Numbered from the stretch's first letter, positions 1 through 11,365 are shown. The stretch: DNA of 64,000 nucleotides from Microvelia longipes (GCA_018340805.1 JACMZG010000008.1:25096861-25160860), one strand, 5' to 3'. Notes: generated by a model from the letters alone, not told the origin. A program made the numbers and translations.

Positions 1-1134
1 AAACAAAATTATATATACCGTTTGCGCCACATGGTATGAACAATTCAGCTAAAACCGGTCTTAATCTATTTAGCTTGCCGTCTAATCGAATATGTAATAC
101 CTTGTTTTAAAGCTAATTTTTTCATATCGTCATAACTTGCGTTGATGACGTCATAATTTATTTACTAACAATAGGCCTCGTAATCTCCTCAACATCTCGC
201 CATACGACAAGTTTTTTTGTGATTTAAAAAAGCCTCCAAGAGTTATCCTTCGCCATACGTAAAGGTAGTTCTTATATGCACAAAAAATGTATATAAATTG
301 TTTTCGGACATATTATTTTGTATCATCCGAACAACCTCATAAGCGTAATTTTCATGATAAAAAATTGCTAAAACTCTTTTTTAGCTGGCTTCGCTCGCAT
401 CTTTGATGCATTTTTTTAATACTACTATTTAAGTGAAACTATCTTAAGTTATTTTAATTAAGGCACCTGCATTCTCATTCAAAATTAATTAAGTTATACT
501 AAGGCCTCAATAATCGCCACTCCCAAGAATTCTCCTCTAGACCTTATAAAAAAACGATCAAATTCGTCGGTTTTATTTAAAGCAGCACACACAGTTTTTT
601 AGCGAATTTCCTTTTTTTATACATTGGAACTCAAAGTTCTATGAGATCTCACAAAATTATTCTTACTTTTTTTCATTACCCATTAAACAAAATCAGTAGA
701 CAACTTTTTCTTCGAAATTTTGTATTAAAATAACATATTTCTGACTTACAAATTTGACTCTTATTTGATGCTCGTTTAATAAATAAAACAACATTAAAAG
801 TGTATTAAATATTAAATTATATTAATGATACATTTTCAGATTAACATTATTTCTACAGTTACAATCATATCGGTATCTATCTAAGAAAAAGGTATACATG
901 AATCCATACGTAGGATGTAGACACCAACCTTTTCGATGTATGGAATCTATAGTTGTGGATATTTGATTTGAAAAAAAGAGTATCCAATTTTTTATTACAA
1001 GATTCCCATTCAATTACTAGAGATAAGAAAGCAATGCTAGGTGCAATGTTGTTCAATTATTTATTAAGATCGGTAATAATGACATGTTCAGGGTACAAGA
1101 TAATCGCCAATGTAAGAAATTTACCTATACTTAC
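1..1134. other. Probable intron of the AAAP transporter
   Basis: AT-rich sequence left of the exon 4 donor. I looked on the minus strand for a hydrophobic exon completing an AA-split codon and found none, so the next exon probably lies beyond the window edge. Confidence 0.5.
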
Positions 1135-1267
1135 TTCATGTCTTTAGGACTGCCTAGCCACACAAGTGGACACAAGAATATGCCAATAACTATCATCCAC
1201 GTACAGAACGTCGCACTCAGTTCTTCTGGTAAAAACAGAGCACCCAACAGTTTCATGTTTTGAGATG
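1135..1267 (-). CDS. AAAP transporter exon 4
   Basis: The acceptor is gttacag and the donor gtaagtat. It codes for SQNMKLLGALFLPEEL, a helix (TWMIVIGIFLCPLVWL) and GSPKDM. The last codon is split (AA). No continuation exon is recognisable in 1-1134. Confidence 0.8.
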
Positions 1268-4083
1268 CTGTAACATAATTAATCTTACTTGTATCTTAAG
1301 TTATCAAAAATACTAATCAATAATATTGCTGGTAATGAAATAACAGTCATTGTAGTACAAGAGGGTGTCATATGAACGATAACCACTCACTGCAGGGTTA
1401 GAGTTTGTGTAGCTTTGGGACTAATTATCAGTTTGGAAACCAAATTCATAAGTGCAATAATAAGTGTTCATGACATGGTAATTCATATATGAAGGTGATT
1501 CATTTAGTATATGATTGTCATTAATTGTTTCTGGTGGCAGATAGTCTATTAACTAATGATCTCCAAATGTGTAAGAGGAAATAAATTATCCTATAAAATT
1601 AGTCTTAGGAAAATAAACATCTTTAATTATTAATTTAATAAAAGAAACATTAATTCATAGATTATGACATTGCTTACCAACTATAATATTAGGAACTGCA
1701 GCTCCGAAAATGGTTGTTGAGATAACTAAAGTTATATAAGTACTCATTTTAGAACCAAATGTTACTTCAGCCAATGCCGCATAAGGGTATCTGAAAAATA
1801 ATTAAAAATAATTAGAAGTAGGTGCCAGAAAAGTAAGTTAGTTACCTTAGTAAGTAAGTTAAGTAGTTTGTAAGTAAGTTAGTATGTAGTTAGCGCCATT
1901 TTAATGTATATTAGCTAAAAGTAGAGTTAAGTGTACTTTAAGTTTCTTAACTTTAAGTCAAAGCTGAAAGCAATGACTTGGTGATTGCTTAACAATGATG
2001 GGTATTTAAAAAAATCAATTTATTTATGCCTAAGCCAAATCAACTAAAATTATCATGAAACAAATATAAACGTACCTCGTCTTTCTCCTTATTGAAGGAC
2101 TTATTCTCTCTGCCATAACCCAACATTTGCCTAACAATAAAGCTGTATATACTTGTAATAACACTACTACTATTGCTAAAGGAACTCCTAACCAACCTAC
2201 AAAAAATACAAACAAACTGTAGTATGCTTGGAGAGCTGAAAACCAAAATGTTTAAAAAAGTTAATGAGACTAATAAAGTAAATAATTAAAAAAAAAAACA
2301 AATGATTAATTTTTACTAATCTCGTCAGGTAAACGCCATCACCTTATTGTTTTTATTTTATTAATTCAAATTCCTGGCGTTGATATCCTTTTTGGATCCA
2401 TTGACTTTCGACTTACATTCACTATACTGTTGAAGCTTTTGCTTGTCCCATTAGCACCACATCAAGAATTCAAACATTACATATCATGACAGATGTTTAT
2501 CCTTTTAGATGTAATCTATAATTGGATAAAAAGCAAGTCGGGTGTGATAAGGTATCTATGCATATTTAAACTCATTTTGTAGAGAAAAGTATATAAGTTG
2601 TAACTGAGATATACAGGTATATACAGGTAACAGAGAAATGATATATGATAGTTTTGCATATTATGATAAAACCTATTCATACGCATCATTGGTTTCTGGA
2701 GCTTTTCAGACCTGAACCTGGTGTTATATATGTAATTGGGTTTAGATAAGACTTGAAAATGTAATTCTGGACCGATATTATTTTTCTTCTTCTGATTTTA
2801 AAATAAGATAGGTATATGATTAAGTTTGATTTTTTGTTCCGGTGTAAAAGAGCCCAGGTATGCAGAAACATGCGTATATGTTACTCGATACTTTCAGTAA
2901 AGTCTTAATAGATCAGATTACCTGGTCTCACAAACAACGTCCGCTAGCTTTTAAGGTACCTTCAAATTAAACCCAGTTATTTATTTATTTTATGTATTAT
3001 TTATGTGTTATTATTTTGTGTATTCAACCAATATACTAAAACATGAAATTGTGAGAGCTAATAATTAAATAAGGTTCCAATTTAAACTAACAATATTAAC
3101 GAATCATCTTTTAGATCAAATAATTCAATAAATTACATAATCATTAAATTGAGATCTCGACATATTTTACTATGAGACGTGATATGAAATGTATAAAATA
3201 TTTTAATATCTAAAGCTATGGGGACACTAAGAGGAATGTTTGCAAGAATTAGTAATTCCATGGAAAACCAATCAAATAATAAACTTAGTCAGGTACGGGC
3301 CAGGGGACCCCCCCCCAGTAATGTAATTCCTTTGTAGATGTGTGAATTTTGTCCCCTTTGGGGATTGGTTTCGCCTCCTCTACGAATTTTGGCTGGCTAT
3401 GAGCCTGCTGATGTGTGAATTGAAAATAATTTTATATTTTTATACATAAATTCATTCAAAAACATTAGGTTCATATATTTTTTGTTTATTATAATTGTAT
3501 ATGAGTATTATAGGCCAACATCTATATAGCGCATAATATATAAGAAAAAATTATGTTATTTTATGTCTTATAAATTGACATAACATAATTTATTCTAAGA
3601 GTTATTTTTTATCTAGATTGTAATTGTTGTATGAATATAAATTTATTAAGATATACTAAATATATGAGCCGCCTCTGTGTTTGAGGTGTTTAAATCCTTA
3701 GTGTATATGTACCTTTGACACTACGGCCATCCCGGGTTATGCTCTAAGTTTAAATAAGACGATTATTTAAATAAATTATCACCAACTATAGATTACACTT
3801 GGAATGTAACGGTTACCACTACCACCTGAGATGGTTTCCTCAGGGGTCTTCCCTGATGAGGAGCAAAACTCTAAATGCAAAGCCTAAAATCTTTATCACA
3901 ATTTTTGTAAAATGGCTCTGCAGTATATGTATTAATAAATAACTTATATATTATACTAAATTAATACTTACCACATTCTATAATAACTCTAGCTAAAGTG
4001 ATTATTGGGAAAACACCAAATAAATCGACAAAACAACAAATAGTGAAAGCAAGGGATAAGCCCTTACTCTCCGAGCCCGTCAT
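1135..4083 (-). CDS. Amino-acid transporter, AAAP family (5' four exons, gene runs off left edge)
   Basis: Four minus-strand exons (3972-4083, 2076-2235, 1678-1790, 1135-1267) join in consistent phase (1, 2, 1, then 2 bases over) to give 172 residues from a start codon, ending at a gtaagt donor. The protein is strongly hydrophobic with several membrane segments. It contains FVDLFGVFPIITLA near residue 20, GWLGVPLAIVVVLLQVYTAL near 52-71, RYPYAALAEVTFG at 91-103 and VWLGSPKDM at the end. This pattern is that of the amino acid/auxin permease (AAAP, SLC36/SLC38-like) family of proton- or sodium-coupled amino-acid carriers in plasma or lysosomal membranes. Family members have about 11 helices and 400-500 residues, so more than half the protein lies outside the window. 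Substrate and subfamily cannot be told. The family call is from recognition, not from a search. Confidence 0.82.
1678..1790 (-). CDS. AAAP transporter exon 3
   Basis: The acceptor is tttttcag and the donor gtaagc. The exon opens with the family-typical RYPYAALAEVTFG and continues into a hydrophobic helix ending AAVPNIIV. Phase agrees with both neighbours. Confidence 0.82.
2076..2235 (-). CDS. AAAP transporter exon 2
   Basis: The acceptor is ttttcag and the donor gtacgt. The first two bases complete the split codon from exon 1 to give Ala, and 53 codons follow in frame with two bases left over. It codes for the second and third hydrophobic segments and the basic loop SPSIRRKT. Confidence 0.82.
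2236..3971. other. Intron 1 of the AAAP transporter
   Basis: A 1.7 kb AT-rich intron. It holds a C9 run at 3309-3317 and a SINE-like fragment near its left end in transcript terms (3700-3905). Introns 2 (1791-2075) and 3 (1268-1677) are short and contain only low-complexity sequence, including a GTAA-rich tract at 1830-1890. Confidence 0.6.
3700..3905 (+). repeat. SINE-like family B, copy 1 (degenerate)
   Basis: This stretch shares an ordered set of blocks with 52,955-53,152 (inverted): CCCGGGYTATGCTCTAAG, then a tcaccaact block, then CCACCTGAGRTGG and an imperfect CCCTGATG block. The spacing is similar but point differences are many, so it is an old copy. It lies in intron 1 of the transporter and, unlike the other two copies, is not flanked by (TA)n tracts. 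Confidence 0.6.
3972..4083 (-). CDS. AAAP transporter exon 1 (start codon)
   Basis: The ATG is at 4083-4081 and reads MTGSESKGLSLAFTICC, a short polar N-terminus followed by the first membrane helix. The exon holds 37 codons plus one base and ends at a gtaagt donor. No in-frame upstream ATG is evident. The arthropod initiator-like TCAGT on the minus strand at 4099-4103 lies only 16 bases upstream, so the transcription start is not settled. Confidence 0.78.
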
Positions 4084-6142
4084 GTTGTCCCGCTCCGCAC
4101 TGAGCTTCTTATCTGACTAGCTAAATAATCGTTACCGTTACATAATCATCTACATTATTACATTAAGCTAGACGGTAAGTTACTCATAGGTTTAAAAATC
4201 AAACGAATTGTGTAAAAAGTAAAAAAAAAAAAAACACTTTTTAAAATTCTCTAATAAAATAATTAAAAATTAAAGATAATTAAATGTTGCGTAATTTGAA
4301 AAATTGAATCCTCTGAATGTAGTAACTTAACTGAACAATAAAAATAAATATGTAATACTATTTAACAAACAATTAATTAAAATAAATACATAATAAATAA
4401 AATCAGCACAGTAATTTGCTAATAAAAATAATTGTACTGCAGTTATACTTGTTTATCTTGTCGAAATAATAATCAATTTATTCTTTGGAATCATTTTGAA
4501 TATATTAATAGGAAGGCTTGTGTGCGACTGAGTCCCACACGGTGTTTGCCGGTGTTGCGAAACCCTATACCTGTAATTACCTTAGAATTATCTTTTCCGA
4601 AGCCTTCTTAATCGAAGGAGTAGGGGTACCATTTTGTAGTTATAGTTTTTTAACCTATAGTAATCCAAAATACTCGGTTTTTGCTAAAACAACATGACTA
4701 AATCTTCTACTTCTACAATCTTGTGGGAGGAGTTTATAAATTGTTTTATAATTTGTTAAAAAGTCGAGTTTTACTTAAGGCATTTTTTCAAGTATTAGCA
4801 TATATTTTTTTAGGCTCCCTCATCAACATCTAAAACTTAGTTATTCTAAAGTTTATCAAATTTACTTTAAAAGTTAATTGAAAATTAACTGACAATCTCG
4901 TAGGAAAACCATTGTATTTAATAAAACATTTATGTGACAACATGTGAGTTACAACGTAGTTACAACTATGTGAGTTTTTTGGACAAATTTTCATTTTCAT
5001 TCACCGGGGACTTTTTTCTATTGGTATTAAAAGAAAATGAAATTTATACAGCAGTTTGTCTTCTTTCTTTTTGATCGCTTCGTTAATTGTCAGGACAATG
5101 GCCGTTTCAAAGATACAGTTGAAATTCTGTTTTCTTGTCTCAAGAAAAATTCACCATGCCTGTGCTCTGCAGCTGTAATTTTTTAACTTGTTCTGTTGTC
5201 GACTAATCTGCAGTATCTTATCCAAAAAACCATAACGTTTGACCGATGTGCCGTTGAGTTATGATAGAATACGGAAAATTTTTGCGTCCAAATAACAATT
5301 TTTAGTTTGTTTGCGTTGTGATAAAATGAAAATATGGTTCATTTTTAAGTTGAAACTATAGATAAACAATATTAACATAAATGGTTCACTCCCAAGTGTT
5401 GTAGGAACACTCAGTTGACAAGTTTTTGTTTATGATTTAAGTTGAGGGCCTCATTACTAGAGTCTTGAAGAGCGCTTGTTGTAAAAATCTATTTGCTCTA
5501 TTTTCTACTAGATTATGCTATAGTATTTTTTTAAACAAACAGTTGCCAATCGTTATGTAAAATAAAATAAAAGTAAAAAAAATATTTCTATAAATTCAGT
5601 TATGTTTTACTTTTTATTGACACAATTAGTAAAAAAAATAACTTTCACTATATTTGTCATTACATTTATTCTTAAAGGAGTTTAATATTTTATTCAATTT
5701 TATTTTTATTTCATGACGTGTACTCAATGTGAAATGGCAAATTATAGGTGATACAATAAAACAAATAATAGTTATAGATAAATAGTATATCCCATTAAAG
5801 GTTGGCAGTCATTTTACTACGCATGCACTTTTGAAGTTCTACTTAACGACGATTCAGCTTATTTGGAAAATACATAGGTATATCAGGAGCGGAAATTAAA
5901 AATTATTTACTGAGTATCATAGTAGTCAATTATTATTATTATGGTATTTATTGTTAAAGATGTTTTATTTTACCTTCTTCTTGCTAGAGGATTCTTATCT
6001 TCTTCTTCAAGTATGTTTTATGTGTTACATTCTCAAAAATGTAAGCACAAGTATTATGAGCACAGTTCAGGTTAAACGGCTGAACTGCAGTTAATAGAAC
6101 TTAGTACATGAAATCAATTTTATAGAAAAAAGTTTTTCTTCT
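4084..6142. other. Upstream region of the AAAP transporter, no gene seen
   Basis: AT-rich sequence that should contain the transporter promoter. Two stretches are less AT-rich (4510-4630 and 5040-5250). The second could be an old transposon remnant, but no protein motif is readable in any frame. Confidence 0.4.
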
Positions 6143-6233
6143 TACCAAAAGGGGGGTGGGGACTGTAAAATTTTCTTCTTTGGAGAGACCCTCCAGAGAT
6201 AAAAATTTTACTCTCTCCCTCCCGATTTTGGTA
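6143..6233. repeat. Inverted repeat with G-rich arm
   Basis: TACCAAAA followed by a G-rich block and GTAAAATTTT is mirrored by AAAATTTTAC, a C-rich block and TTTTGGTA. The arms are about 32 bases. It lies next to another hairpin at 6250-6394. Confidence 0.6.
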
Positions 6234-6249
6234 ATATGATAAACTTTAA

Positions 6250-6394
6250 TCACTCACGACTATCTTCTCCTCCAGAACTTCCACAACAACATATCTTTTG
6301 GCACAAGAACTAACTTATTGATCATAAGTTGGTTCCTGTGCGAATAGAAATGTTGTACTGGAAGTTCTGGTGGAGAGGGTAGTCAAGAGTGACT
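6250..6394. repeat. Long hairpin, arms about 70 bases
   Basis: The left arm (CAGAACTTCCA, GCACAAGAACTAACTTAT) is the near reverse complement of the right arm, which carries matching ATAAGTTGGTTCCTGTGC and TGGAAGTTCTGG. It may be a short foldback transposon. No clear target duplication was found. Confidence 0.65.
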
Positions 6395-6478
6395 GGTCTG
6401 GCATATAGAGATATACATATGTACAATATACATGTGTGTTAACGAAATCCTCATAGTGATATCAATATAAACGACAAT

Positions 6479-6755
<277 letters not shown>

Positions 6756-6840
<85 letters not shown>
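6756..6840. repeat. (CATA)n then (TA)n microsatellite
   Basis: A few CATA units lead into about 36 TA units on the right side of the SINE-like cassette. Confidence 0.95.
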
Positions 6841-6845
<5 letters not shown>

Positions 6846-7489
6846 GGCCCTTAAAAATAAACTTTCTTTTATCATTGCTCCCAACCCCTAATTTTTTCGA
6901 ATATATGAACAAATAATTCTATAAAAATTTCAGCCCGATCGGAGGTGATTAACTGGTGCCGTCGGGCCTTTGAAGTTTTATAGGTGTCAAAATTCGTCAA
7001 AATTGAGATTTTCTTGACACATTTTTTTCTGTGATTTTTACATTATTTTCTAGGTAAAAACAATACTTGAACCACTAACTAGACACTATGAACTTATCAT
7101 TATGGCCTGAAATGATATTATTTTGTACCTATTCTCATATTTAATGGTGAACATAACATTTTTTTCTGAAAAATTTTTTAAAAAACATTATTTTTTCTAT
7201 ACACTGTAAAGTATAACTCATATAATATGTTTTTTATATCAATTCATTGACATATTATGTTTTTGTATACTGTCTTCTATAATTTAAGATCAATATTTTG
7301 GTTATTTATATCAAAATTAGCAGATCTGTTTTGTTTAACACACAAAACACTGTCATCCCATATCCCATCTCGCAGTAGGTGAAGCTAGCTTAGTAATGAG
7401 TATAATAGTCCAATTCAGTTTTAAGAATTATGACATCTGAAACCACATATTTGAAGTTGTGTTAAAGGTTTTGAGGTATTGGTTATGGA
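6841..7489. other. No gene seen
   Basis: AT-rich sequence without an open frame, tRNA or clear repeat. GGTGCCGTCGGGCC near 6953-6967 is locally GC-rich but has no assignable role. Confidence 0.4.
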
Positions 7490-7740
7490 GGTAGGTTATT
7501 GAGGTAGGGAGTAATTATCTACAAAGATTACTCAAAGTCCTTTTTTGGATAGTTACTCTCCTCATAGTATTATTGGGGAGTAACTATCTAAAGAAGATTA
7601 CTCAGTGGCCTTCTTTAAATAGTTACCTTTCTCATAGAGTTGTTGGGAAGTAACCATCGGAAGAAGGTTACCTTCTTAGGAGATGGTTACTCCCCTTCTT
7701 AGGAGACCTTCTTTAAATGGTTACTCCCCATAGTTAAGAA
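7490..7740. repeat. Cluster of direct and inverted GGAGTAACTATCT-type repeats
   Basis: Variants of GGAGTAACTATC plus AAAGAAGATTACTC and their reverse complements (GATAGTTACTC, GGTTACTCCCC) recur at least eight times in 250 bases, both head-to-tail and head-to-head. The stretch can fold into several alternative hairpins. It may be a decayed foldback element or an imperfect satellite. Confidence 0.65.
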
Positions 7741-7828
7741 GATATATCTTTGACTTTTCCCCAACTCTAACCCCAACAATAGCCCCAATGCTTTTCTACA
7801 TCCCCAGGATCCCCAGAGGTGGACTGGA

Positions 7829-8103
7829 CTAAGCAGTTACTCAATTGTCAAGCACTGCTCGTAACTCATTTTGTCTGTATTTTCCAAAAGAAATGCGCTA
7901 AAACCTTTAAAGATAACTGACTAAGCTTAAAGATAAGTAACTAAGCTTTAAACTTGTGCAAATAATAGTGCGTACTTCTAATTTTAGAGGCATAGTAAAT
8001 ATTCATAATTTAGTACATCCAACTGGATAATTATGCGCATTCCTTTGGAAAATACAGACAAAATGAGTTACGAGCAGTGCTTGACAATTGAGTAACTGCT
8101 TAG
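7829..8103. mobile_element. MITE with 70-bp terminal inverted repeats
   Basis: The left arm starts CTAAGCAGTTACTCAATTGT and is mirrored by the right arm, which ends ACAATTGAGTAACTGCTTAG. Nearly every base matches over about 70 positions. About 135 bases lie between the arms and carry no coding potential. A TA dinucleotide is present at both ends, so TA target duplication (Tc1/mariner-like) is possible but unproven. Confidence 0.78.
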
Positions 8104-8139
8104 GTTCTAAAGCATGAACCGGAACCACGCAATGGGCAT

Positions 8140-8360
8140 GGTTCTTGCATAAGCAAGAAATGGGTTGTTTAGCACGGAAACACGCATCCTAAATGAAATT
8201 CGCCCGACAGCGGACCACCGCGCCGGAATTATTTATTTAGTAGTTGTAAACTTATATAATGTAAAAAACTATAAAAGATATAATTCCAACCAGGATTGTT
8301 GTTAAGCACGTAAACACGCATCTAAAGGAAATTCGCCTGACATGCGGACCACTGGATTCG
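8140..8360. repeat. Local duplication with AAACACGCAT / GCGGACCAC blocks
   Basis: A block with AGCACGNAAACACGCATC, GAAATTCGCC and GCGGACCAC at about 8167-8221 recurs at about 8303-8352. The two copies are roughly 130 bases apart. Confidence 0.6.
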
Positions 8361-8365
8361 CACTG

Positions 8366-8700
8366 GATGTTCTTTAAAATTTTAATAAAAACATTTACTT
8401 TACCTTTACTATATTTTCTCTTTTTCTTTAACTAATTTATTTTAACAATAATTTCACGGGAATTTAATACAAAATCTTTATACTATCACGTACATATGAA
8501 AGTAAGAAACACGATTAAAAGTTAAACTCACCTAATGTTATCAGGGTGGCAGCACTGATAACATTATTGGCAAATTATTTATTGGCAAATAAAACTAAGT
8601 AAAAGAACGTAAATCCTAAGATGCGCATGCGCAGTTATTTCAATTTTATTTTTGTGCTAGCTATCAGCTGATCACGCAAGTCTGAATTGTTTTACACACT
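8366..8700 (+). repeat. Direct repeat, left copy
   Basis: It shares with 9179-9490 an ordered series of blocks: TTCTCTTTTTCTTTAACTA, AATTTAATACAAAATC, TATCACGTACATAT, ATGTTATCAGGGT, GCGCATGCGCAGTTATT and TATCAGCTGATC. Identity looks like 75-85%. The copy offset is about 800 bases. Confidence 0.75.
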
Positions 8701-9178
8701 GAATCCTATTTACTTTATAGGATAAAGTAATATATAAACCAAGTAGGGAAACAAACGCGATTTCTGTCAGACCTGGCATGTAGTTCACATTTTGTCCACC
8801 AGGGAGTTGGCTCATAATTTATTATGGCAGCGGCCATTTTGTTTTACCCTAGTAAATGTAAACAAACTATTTACGGAACTCAAAATTTTTGTTTTCATTG
8901 CATTCGTTTGAAAAGTTTAGTTTAAAATTTTAATAATTTGTGTAAGAAATACATTTTGCCACATCCAATAGAGGTTTAAGTCCGAATCTTTAAATACTAG
9001 GTTTGTTTAAATTACTTAAAACGATTAATTAAACTTTTTTACGTGTGCACTACTTAACTTAGTACATTTTTGCGTATGATATTTGGTTTTCCCCTTCAAA
9101 TATTAATTGTAATTAGTAATTTAACCTAATTTTTAGGATGTAATAAAACATATGGATACAATACACTTTCGTCAACAT

Positions 9179-9490
9179 TTTCTTTAGAATCTTAATAAAA
9201 ACATGTGGTTTACCTTTACTGTAGTTTCTCTTTTTCTTTAACTACATTATTATAACAATTATTTAACAGAATTTAATACAAAATCATTCATTTATCACGT
9301 ACATATTAAAGTACGAAAACAAAACAATAAGTAAAAACTCACCAAATGTTATCAGGGTTGCCAATAAAATTAAATAAAAAAAACCTACATCCGAAAAGGC
9401 GCATGCGCAGTTATTCTAATTTTAGTTATTTTTCATTTTTGAGCCACCTATCAGCTGATCGGGCAAGTCTGATTTTTTTACATGTGTCCA
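9179..9490 (+). repeat. Direct repeat, right copy
   Basis: Second copy of the unit at 8366-8700, with the same block order. No reverse transcriptase or integrase is visible between the copies, so an LTR element is not supported. Confidence 0.75.
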
Positions 9491-9499
9491 TACAGATAT

Positions 9500-9660
9500 A
9501 TACTAGAGGGGGCATAGCCTATCTTACATTGAGAGGCCTGAAACATTTTCAGTGGGGCTCTCAGGGGCTTTGTGTAACCTCATTGAAACCTCCTCCAAGA
9601 GAGAGTAGAGGTTATAATAAATCAAATGTTTTCGGCTTCCCGCAGATTGTTTGTGTTGTG
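9500..9660 (+). repeat. Interspersed repeat family C, copy 1
   Basis: It shares TACATTGAGAGGC, TGAAA, GGGGC, CTCAGGG and GGTTATAATAAAT in order with 36,645-36,800. The open frame over this stretch reads through the repeat and has no protein signature. Confidence 0.65.
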
Positions 9661-10084
9661 ATTTGTATTTTAAACATTCTACTATATACTTTACTGTTTT
9701 TTGTTATGTTTATTTGATGATAATATTAATCGAATGTGGTCAGGTTACTTTTTCGATGTTTCAAAATTCAACAAATAGGGCCCCTCTAGTAATATATCTA
9801 TATGCATGTGTCAGTATAGGAGTTTCCTTACTTGGTTTATTATTACTTTAGTATAGGAGTTTCCCTACTTGGTTTATGTATTACTTTAGTTAAAACCCTT
9901 TGTTAACGGTTTGAAATAGAAAGTAAACCGATAGAAACTTAATTTTAGACAATTTACTTAGTCAACACTAGACTAAATTAAATATTGGAAAAAGGTAAAA
10001 TTAATAATGAGAAACTAATGCTAATACTCAAGTGATTTTTTGTGGTAAAATATGTTGGGCAAATTTCCAAATAAAATGATAGTA

Positions 10085-10215
10085 GGGGTAATGGAAGGGG
10101 GAGGTTTTAGGGGAAATGAGCTAATGACATAATGATGATGGAAGGGGGAGGGTTTATAGGGAATGAGCTAATGACATAGGCGTTATGGAAGGGGAAGGGT
10201 TTAGAGGGAGAATTC
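10085..10215 (+). repeat. Minisatellite, about three 50-60 base units
   Basis: The units are built on ATGGAAGGGGGAGG then AATGAGCTAATGACATA, with small length changes between units. The strand is strongly purine-rich. Confidence 0.75.
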
Positions 10216-10639
10216 TCAGATAAAGAATACATATTTTAAGTTGAACAAGAGAGGTTTTTATTTTTGCCTTACGATAACTAGGGTAAACAAATAAAAAGTA
10301 CTAAAGAAGGAACTGAAAGAATATAAAAGAAAATCAGAAATGGATATTGGTTTGGAAATTATCAAAAAGGAAATATATGGTTATTAAAATACGGTCTAAG
10401 TTAAGATTACTAAAATAAGAAAGATTCCTGGATTTGATCTTAGACCGGGCTGTTAGATATCGCAAAGACAGTTATGTTATGGAAATATAATTGCTAGGTT
10501 AGACACATCGAGAGAACGCCTGACGAGAAAAACTCATTATATCAGTATTAGAGGAACTCTAAAAGGTTGCGTAACGCTTGACCTCAAAATGGAGAATCAG
10601 CCCAATATTAAAAGCGTAATAATGCATTCCCCCTGCCAC

Positions 10640-11365
10640 TGCAAACAATATACTCTATCATCTTCGACAATTCCTTCACAATCTTCGACTCTACCTTGAA
10701 CCTCTCTTCACTCCTCTTGCTTGTCTTACAACATTCCTTAGCTCATTTCTTTCTGCCCGGTTATCGCCATGACCCCTACAACCTGCCGGTGTCTTGCCAT
10801 CCTACTTTGGAACGCCAAAGGTGTCACCCAACATCGGCAGCAACTGGACATCATACTTCAAGACAGAAGGATCGACATTGTCCTCATCACTGAAACACAT
10901 TTTACTCCTAATCACATACAGATGAGAATATTCAGACAACACTGCACACGGGGTAGTGCAATCCTTGTACAAAACTCCTTGCCCCACTATGTTATTCCTT
11001 CAAGATCATATCCTCTGTATATGTAATGCCTTTCTAACCAACACATCTGCAGATAAGATTTCCTTTGTCCTAAATTTATGCAAGAGAGACTTTAACATAA
11101 CACACCATCAATTTGGCTGTCGAGTAAGTAACCCTAGTAGTTTTACTTTCCTATATATTCTATCCTGCACTAATTTTTAAATACAGTCTTCTACTAATTT
11201 TACCTACCTACTATCCTTCTGACCAAAACAGACTCCCTGATCTTATGTATTGCTTTGTAACCTCTCCCAAATTCACTCAATAGCCACAGTCCTTAATGAC
11301 CTATCCTCCGACCACAGTCCTGTATACCTGAGTTTAGAAATATCCTCACCTTCAAAACCTCCTTA
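10640..11365 (+). pseudogene. Decayed Jockey-type LINE fragment: AP endonuclease domain
   Basis: One frame reads LAILLWNAKGVTQHRQQLD then IDIVLITETHFTPN (10,790-10,910) and RGSAILVQNSLPH. These match the start of the endonuclease of Jockey-clade non-LTR retrotransposons (WNANG, ETH motifs). A second block, LNDLSSDHSPVYLSL at about 11,292-11,336, is the endonuclease C-terminal SDH motif. Part of the middle is missing and the blocks are in different frames. No reverse transcriptase follows, so it is a 5'-region fragment and dead. The C-rich sequence just upstream is compatible with the end of ORF1. Confidence 0.8.

Larger units (their letters stand above)
8723..9888. mobile_element. Candidate transposon bounded by a 30-bp inverted repeat
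   Basis: The 30 bases at 8723-8752, containing AACCAAGTAGGGAAAC, are matched in reverse complement at 9858-9887 with one mismatch. A degenerate second copy of the right end sits just inside, at about 9812-9850. The interior (1.1 kb) contains the right direct-repeat copy and a family C repeat, and has no transposase frame. The target duplication was not resolved. Confidence 0.5.

Noticed and set aside
3300..3420. Possible exon or RNA gene near a C9 run
   Set aside because: Only local GC enrichment was seen; there are no splice sites in phase with the transporter and no RNA fold of a known class.
5040..5250. Possible transposase fragment
   Set aside because: The stretch is less AT-rich, but six-frame reading shows stops and no motif I can name.
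7490..7740. CRISPR-like array
   Set aside because: Repeats are degenerate and in both orientations, without unique spacers of constant length, and the DNA is from an animal.
8366..9490. LTR retrotransposon between the two direct repeats
   Set aside because: The spacing is too small for coding genes, there is no TG..CA end structure, and no gag or pol remnant is visible.
9346..9717. 123-codon plus-strand frame
   Set aside because: It spans the end of a direct repeat and a family C repeat, and has no protein signature.
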